Assembly: GCF_005925345.1 (NCBI RefSeq)
Contig: NZ_SSHJ01000001.1
Location: 633,817 to 697,816 of the forward strand
DNA: 64,000 nucleotides
Source of the DNA: Pedobacter ureilyticus
Lineage (GTDB): Bacteria; Bacteroidota; Bacteroidia; Sphingobacteriales; Sphingobacteriaceae
Direction of reading: 5' to 3'
Shown here: piece by piece, positions 59,979 through 64,000 of the stretch
How the letters are laid out: each line of letters begins with the position of its first letter
Position numbering within the stretch: the stretch's first letter is position 1
Notes under the pieces: generated by a model
Seen by the model: the letters and a program-made list of their open reading frames with translations, nothing else
Database searches by the model: none
What the model was told of the DNA's origin: nothing
Translations under genes and position numbers: made by a program

Positions 59979-61244
59979 ATGGAGCAGACAAAAAAATCTA
60001 CGTTCAAATTACTTTTCTACCTGAAAAAGAACGAGCCGAAAAAGAACGGTAATGCCCCGATTATGGCACGTATTACTATTGATGGAACACCTAAGACTTT
60101 AGGAACAAAGTTAGAGATCAATCCAAAGAATTGGGATTTAAAGTATGGAAGAGTTGAAGGTAAGAGTGCAAAAGCACTAGGTATTAACCAAAAATTGGAT
60201 AATATAAGGGCACGTATCGATACCCTTTATGAAGATATGCTGAAACACGAGGGTTTTGTAACGGCACAAAAGCTGAAACTTGCATTTCTCGGTGTTGGTA
60301 TTATGGAAGATTCCTTGCTGAAAGTATTTAAAAAGAACAATGATGATTTTGGGAAAATGGTAGTACAAGGAGAACGCTCCGAAAGTACCTACTACAAGTA
60401 CAAAATTGTCTATAACCACGTTGCTGAATTTATCAAAAGCAGGTATCATCGTGATGACATGGCGTTCAGGGAATTGACGTGTGATTTTATCAGAGAGTTT
60501 GATTTCTTCCTTCGAATAGACAAAAAGTGCACACACAATACTGTTTGGGTATATACTATGCCACTCTATCGTGTTGCGGAAATAGCTGTCAAAAACGGTC
60601 TTATCAGGAAAAATCCTTTTGAAGATTATGAAATATCGATGAAGGAAAATGACCGTAGCTATTTACTTAAGGAAAACGTTGAATCCCTGTTATTACACAA
60701 TCCTTCAAAACAAAATTATGAAATTGTAAAGGATCTTTTTGTATTCAGCTGTTTTACAGGACTATCTTACATAGATATTAAACAACTTAAAAGTACTAAC
60801 ATACAATCCTTTTTTGATGGTCACGATTGGATTATAAGCCGAAGACAGAAATCTGATGTTGCTTCTAATGTAAGGCTTATGGAAATACCCAAACGAATTA
60901 TTGAAAAATATAAAGGTACCACCCGAAATGATTCTATTTTTCCTGTTCCTACAAACAAAATTTGTAACAGCCATATAGACAAACTAATTCAAGAATTAGG
61001 TATTGTTACAGAACAAAAAGTAACCTTTCACACCGCAAGACACACATTTGGAACAATGTTTTTGACTGAAGGCGTACCACTTGAAAGCCTTAGTAAAATG
61101 ATGGGGCATAAAAATATTTCTACCACACAGATTTATGCTAAAATTACAAGCCAGAAAATAAGTAAAGATATGGATTTGGTATCGCATAAATTTGCTGGAA
61201 TGGAAGCATCATTTGCAGAAATGGAGAAAGAAGTTCTCGTTTAG
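59979..61244 (+). CDS. Tyrosine recombinase/integrase, Bacteroidota conjugative-transposon type
   Basis: A 421-residue integrase: an arm-binding domain with the ...KKNEPKKNGNAPIMARITID start (about 14-34), a SAM-like core-binding domain (about 110-215) and the catalytic domain. His351-x-x-Arg354 in FHTARHTFG, His377 in MMGHKN and nucleophile Tyr386 in TQIYAKI are present. The first catalytic Arg position reads Ser263 (TGLSYIDIKQL), as in the CTnDOT-type IntDOT enzymes. It inserts or excises a mobile element; the genes at 61367-63888 are probably cargo or remnants. A strong terminator follows. Confidence 0.92.
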   Translation: MEQTKKSTFKLLFYLKKNEPKKNGNAPIMARITIDGTPKTLGTKLEINPKNWDLKYGRVEGKSAKALGINQKLDNIRARIDTLYEDMLKHEGFVTAQKLKLAFLGVGIMEDSLLKVFKKNNDDFGKMVVQGERSESTYYKYKIVYNHVAEFIKSRYHRDDMAFRELTCDFIREFDFFLRIDKKCTHNTVWVYTMPLYRVAEIAVKNGLIRKNPFEDYEISMKENDRSYLLKENVESLLLHNPSKQNYEIVKDLFVFSCFTGLSYIDIKQLKSTNIQSFFDGHDWIISRRQKSDVASNVRLMEIPKRIIEKYKGTTRNDSIFPVPTNKICNSHIDKLIQELGIVTEQKVTFHTARHTFGTMFLTEGVPLESLSKMMGHKNISTTQIYAKITSQKISKDMDLVSHKFAGMEASFAEMEKEVLV

Positions 61245-61258
61245 AATTATTGCTTACT

Positions 61259-61293
61259 AAACAAAGCAGGATGATTTCCTGCTTTGTTTGTTT
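61259..61293 (+). terminator. Hairpin terminator after the integrase
   Basis: AAACAAAGCAGGA (61259-61271) and TCCTGCTTTGTTT (61277-61289) form a perfect 13-bp stem with a 5-nt loop followed by GTTTC. It separates the integrase from the next gene. Confidence 0.8.
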
Positions 61294-61366
61294 CGAGAAG
61301 CTGGGTGCTTTTAATAAAATTCTTTTTTTTAAATTTACTTACAACAATTCTTTAAACAAAAAAACT

Positions 61367-62380
61367 ATGTCTTTATGTAAACTGTGTCTTGAACGCGAAG
61401 CAAACAAAAAGAATACTCACTATCTTACTGATGCAATTATCCGCACCTGTCTTAACATAGAAGGTAGTAATGAACGCGAGAAAGGATTATATTTTGCTCT
61501 GGATAATACCAATCCATTTATAGACTTTAATTTCCAACGTCTTGATGAGCTGACCCTCGAGACTACAATTGGAAGAAAACCAACAGAGGAAGAAATTGAA
61601 AATGCGAAATCCATTCCATTTTCAGTGGATTACGTATTTTGTAGTGATTGCGAAAACCTGTTTACAGATATTGAAACACCATTTATTCAAAACATACTAC
61701 CACACTTCCGACAAGCAGATCTTTCAGGTCTCAAAATAGTGAGCGAAGCTGATGTTGTTACAATTCGTAACTTCTTTCACATACAGTTGTACAGAAGTGC
61801 AGTCTGTGAAGATATTTTGGCGTTTTCACCTGAGTTTAAGGAGAAGTTACGTCACAGTATCCTCCAAAAAAATGGTGACACATCCATCCCCCTTTCGGTG
61901 ACACATCTCCAAACTCTTGGAGGAAACGCGATATATACAGAAAACTACATTGGATTTACTGATGATAAAAACCCTTTTATTGTCTTCATGAATGATTTTG
62001 TTATACAGGTTTACGAGAATGAAGATGCAATAAAATTTCTACCTTTCCATGGACTAAATGAACAAGAAACTTTTGTCTCTGCTATAAACATCAACGAAGA
62101 ATCTTTTGCTTTTAAAATATTTGACAATGCAGAAAGAAAGGTTTTTCTCAATACGGTAATCGTCAATGAAAAGGTTAAGAAAACAATACAATACTACCGA
62201 GATATGTTTGATATGTTCTGGAGAAAGCTATTTGGTGTCGACGCTCCGGTGCTACAAAAAGAAAGGTATATCCAGAGTCTTATCAATGGTGATGACAATA
62301 ACTTAATTAAATACTCAAAACAGCAGGTTTTTGAATTTACCGTAGCTTATATGGCTAAACTTTTCAATGTCACCAAATAA
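61367..62380 (+). CDS. Unknown zinc-knuckle (HNH-like) protein, mobile-element cargo
   Basis: A protein of about 337 residues that I cannot assign. An ATG at 61250 is in frame but lies before the integrase terminator; the ATG at 61367, beginning MSLCKLCLERE, is preferred. C4-x2-C7, His18 and C92-x2-C95 (FCSDCENLF) suggest a zinc site split by about 85 residues, resembling the CxxC...H...CxxC layout of HNH-like proteins starting with a CxLC...H segment. The remainder is mixed alpha/beta ending in helices (YYRDMFDMFWRKLFG; YSKQQVFEFTVAYMAKLF). Standing directly behind an integrase with its own transcription unit, it is a candidate accessory or defence gene, which is inference. Confidence 0.75.
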   Translation: MSLCKLCLEREANKKNTHYLTDAIIRTCLNIEGSNEREKGLYFALDNTNPFIDFNFQRLDELTLETTIGRKPTEEEIENAKSIPFSVDYVFCSDCENLFTDIETPFIQNILPHFRQADLSGLKIVSEADVVTIRNFFHIQLYRSAVCEDILAFSPEFKEKLRHSILQKNGDTSIPLSVTHLQTLGGNAIYTENYIGFTDDKNPFIVFMNDFVIQVYENEDAIKFLPFHGLNEQETFVSAININEESFAFKIFDNAERKVFLNTVIVNEKVKKTIQYYRDMFDMFWRKLFGVDAPVLQKERYIQSLINGDDNNLIKYSKQQVFEFTVAYMAKLFNVTK

Positions 62381-62403
62381 ATTGCATATAATATTATACA
62401 GAT

Positions 62404-62433
62404 AGCCGAGGTAAATAATCCTCGGCTTTTTTT
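62404..62433 (+). terminator. Rho-independent terminator after the zinc-knuckle gene
   Basis: AGCCGAGG-TAAATAAT-CCTCGGCT followed by TTTTTT, 24 bp after the stop codon. Confidence 0.9.
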
Positions 62434-62924
62434 AGCCTATACTAATCTTCAAAGCACATTTATTGCTCCAGCGCCCATCCCATGCAATAAAAGAGCTTTG
62501 GCAGGATGAGTTAATAAACCATACTGAAAAACTCCTAATATATCCTCAATAAATATTTTTCAGTACCGTTTACGTGGCTTCCAAAAGCCACAATACTTTA
62601 AGATACTAAACTCCAAATTTATAAATTCTGCAAAATGTAATTGCAGGTTTTGTAATCACAAGGCCATTTACTCAATGCCTTTTTCACGTGCTTCCACATG
62701 ATTTTTATTCAAGAACCGATATGCTGTTTTGTTCCATTTCAAGAGCAAAGGTATTTCCGTGTTCTTAACGCAGGAACAAGGTCGTGCCTTCCAGATTTGC
62801 AAAAAAATCTCCACCCATTCGGGTCGTATTTTTTTGACAAAACCTTGTTCCTGCTAAACACTAACCTTTTTATGCTCGTGAAACGAAACAAAGCATACTC
62901 CGGCTCTTTAGACGAATAAAAAAA
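62434..62924. other. Non-coding or remnant stretch in the mobile element
   Basis: About 490 bp without a convincing gene. A 73-codon frame (62698-62919) is open but has no recognisable domain or start signal. The main structure is the 13-bp inverted repeat at 62770/62842. Confidence 0.45.
62770..62854. repeat. 13-bp inverted repeat with 59-bp loop
   Basis: GCAGGAACAAGGT (62770-62782) is the exact complement of ACCTTGTTCCTGC (62842-62854). It could form a structured RNA or be a recombination or replication site of the element. Confidence 0.75.
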
Positions 62925-63050
62925 ATGTCAGAAATGAAAAAATACAGCATTGAAAATGGCAAAAGAGTGAAACGAAACTTCAGCACCTCCTCTCATTGCC
63001 GAATAAATCAAGGGAAAAATCAGAACAAAATTAATAACGCAAAAAAGTAG
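62925..63050 (+). CDS. Possible 41-residue protein upstream of ssb
   Basis: A short frame beginning MSEMKKYSIENGKRVKRNF and ending in a Lys/Asn-rich tail, 5 bp before the ssb start codon. It is very basic. Position and tight spacing suggest co-transcription with ssb, but the composition gives no domain evidence and it may be untranslated leader. Confidence 0.35.
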   Translation: MSEMKKYSIENGKRVKRNFSTSSHCRINQGKNQNKINNAKK

Positions 63051-63055
63051 AAATC

Positions 63056-63433
63056 ATGAACATTACAGGAAGACTGACAAGAGATGCGGAAGTACGCACA
63101 ACGTCACAGGACAAACAAGTAGTAAATTTTTCAGTAGCGACCAACGACAGCTACCGTAACAAACAGGGCGAACGCATTGAGCAAACAACCTATTTCGACT
63201 GCTCCTATTGGATAACCCCGAATGTAGCCAAGCTACTTACAAAAGGCACTTTGGTAGAACTATCGGGACGAGTAAGTACCAGAGCGTGGACAGGTAATGA
63301 CGGAGAGCCAAGAGCAGGTCTGAATTTCCATACCTCACAAATCAAATTGCACGGAGGTAGCAAAAAAAAGGAAACGGTACTAACTACCACAGGCACAAAC
63401 AATAACACGACAGAAGACGACCTCCCATTTTAA
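63056..63433 (+). CDS. ssb: Single-stranded DNA-binding protein
   Basis: A 125-residue SSB. Residues 1-105 are the OB fold (MNITGRLTRDAEVRTTSQDK, VVNFSVATNDSYRN, YFDCSYWITPNVAKLLTKGT, LVELSGRVSTRAW) and a short disordered linker leads to the acidic tip EDDLPF that recruits partner proteins. It is shorter than typical chromosomal SSBs and resembles the plasmid or conjugative-element type. It lies directly upstream of a DUF932 gene, a usual pairing in Bacteroidota mobile DNA. Confidence 0.93.
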   Translation: MNITGRLTRDAEVRTTSQDKQVVNFSVATNDSYRNKQGERIEQTTYFDCSYWITPNVAKLLTKGTLVELSGRVSTRAWTGNDGEPRAGLNFHTSQIKLHGGSKKKETVLTTTGTNNNTTEDDLPF

Positions 63434-63477
63434 CAACGAGTATTCAATCATTTTTTTCACATCAAATTTTAAGCATT

Positions 63478-63888
63478 ATGGCACATAATATCAATTTCAA
63501 CGAGAGAACAGGACGTTATTCATTTTTTAGTGTACAACAAAAAGCGTGGCATGGTTTGGGGCAAATCGTAGAACAGTACCCGACAAGCGAGGAAGCTATC
63601 AAACACGCAGGGTTAGATTACGAAGTCGTAAAATCCCCACTATTTACAAAAGGTTCGGGCATTATCGAAACCACCAACAGCATAGAGATAGGCAGTAGCG
63701 AATTACAAGTACCTAACTATTTCGCCAACATCCGCACCGATAACAATGCCGTATTGGGCGTGGTTGGCAAGGATTACCACATTGTACAAAACCGTGAAGC
63801 CTTTAATTTCTTTGATGCTATTGTAGGCGGTGGTGAGGGCATTCTCTATGAAACCGCAGGAGCGTTAGGCAATGGTTATGGAAAGTAA
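63478..63888 (+). pseudogene. DUF932 gene, truncated
   Basis: 136 residues matching the N-terminal third of DUF932/phage-plasmid-like proteins: AHNINFNERTGRYSFFSVQQ, AWHGLGQIVEQYPTSEEAIK, YFANIRTDNNAVLGVVGKDY and FNFFDAIVGGGEGILYETAG. Full-length members are about 340-380 residues. The frame ends at GALGNGYGK with TAA, in the middle of the conserved GALGxGE region, and the sequence after the stop bears no resemblance to the rest of the family. This suggests deletion or a recombination junction rather than a functional protein. Confidence 0.8.
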
Positions 63889-64000
63889 TAGATTATGTAA
63901 AGTCATATTATAAAAGCCGCTGAACTTCTAAAATTCAGCGGTTTAACTTCATTTCTACTTTACATTATTTTGTTGGCGGCAATAATGCCTTAACGATAAA
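63889..64000. other. End of window after the DUF932 fragment
   Basis: No gene is visible in the last 112 bp. A GCCGCTGAA/TTCAGCGGT stem (63916-63943) with a short T run may be a weak terminator. Confidence 0.4.

Larger units (their letters stand above)
59979..63888 (+). mobile_element. Integrase-led element, probably a decayed or partly visible conjugative transposon
   Basis: Contains the tyrosine recombinase, an unknown zinc-knuckle protein, a small frame, ssb and a truncated DUF932 gene, all on the plus strand. ssb and DUF932 genes are regular parts of Bacteroidota conjugative elements and plasmids. No relaxase or Tra gene is in the window and the right end is not identified, so the limits are approximate. 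Confidence 0.6.

Noticed and set aside
62698..62919. 73-codon frame before ssb as a gene
   Set aside because: It overlaps the inverted repeat, has no recognisable domain and an atypical Cys/Phe-rich composition; kept only as a described region.

Overview
The window reads as chromosomal DNA of a Bacteroidota, most likely a Sphingobacteriaceae member close to Pedobacter. Supporting this are an AT-rich base composition, A-rich start contexts with no clear Shine-Dalgarno, Bacteroidota-type -33/-7 promoters (TTTG, about 20 bp, TAnnTTTG), Bacteroidota-only families (HYC_CC_PP, DUF3347, a CTnDOT-like integrase) and large glycan-degrading operons.

Layout: (A) 1-24.6 kb is a glycan utilisation locus without SusC/SusD. 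A minus-strand operon (22.4 to 8.0 kb) encodes GH92, GH130, a TIM-barrel isomerase/epimerase, GH43, GH78, GH92, GH2 and a sialate O-acetylesterase, followed closely by a LacI-family regulator. Around it sit three ROK-family sugar kinase-like genes, a sugar MFS permease, a GH38-like enzyme and a multidomain lectin-like lipoprotein. Five copies of one near-palindromic operator (consensus about TTTGCTAAAACGTTTTA) lie in the promoter regions of these units, which points to a single LacI regulon. The enzyme mix suggests a mannose-rich, possibly acetylated glycan such as an N-glycan or mannan (inference). (B) 24.7-27.1 kb holds an M1 metallopeptidase enclosed by a 234-bp direct repeat that ends inside a tRNA-Lys gene. 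(C) 27.4-32.1 kb is a pectin set: PL10, GH105 and GH28. (D) 32.5-34.3 kb has a serine hydrolase and a PAS-LuxR regulator.

(E) 34.5-40.9 kb is the best candidate for a poorly described system. It pairs a TPR plus YaiO-type outer-membrane barrel and an unknown membrane-anchored protein (+ strand) with a convergent operon of response regulator, membrane-anchored HEAT protein, GT2 synthase and a four-helix membrane protein. This looks like a synthase-dependent exopolysaccharide secretion machine. (F) 41.3-48.5 kb is housekeeping and stress-type: Asp-box propeller, DUF2147, VOC, DoxX, PhnB-like, SRPBCC, two DinB genes, a GlxA-type AraC regulator, a lipoprotein and an esterase. (G) 48.6-58.2 kb is a copper/heavy-metal efflux locus: DUF3347, two CusB-like adaptors, a CusC-like channel, a CusA-like pump split into two genes by a cluster of short palindromic repeats, an HMA protein and HYC_CC_PP.

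(H) 58.4-59.6 kb has an NAD(P)-binding oxidoreductase with 11 heptanucleotide repeats directly upstream and an Rrf2 regulator. (I) 59.98-63.9 kb is the start or remnant of a conjugative-transposon-like element: tyrosine recombinase, an unknown zinc-knuckle protein, ssb and a truncated DUF932 gene. Dispersed palindromic (REP-like) repeats are common throughout, and in two places they appear to supply gene start codons.
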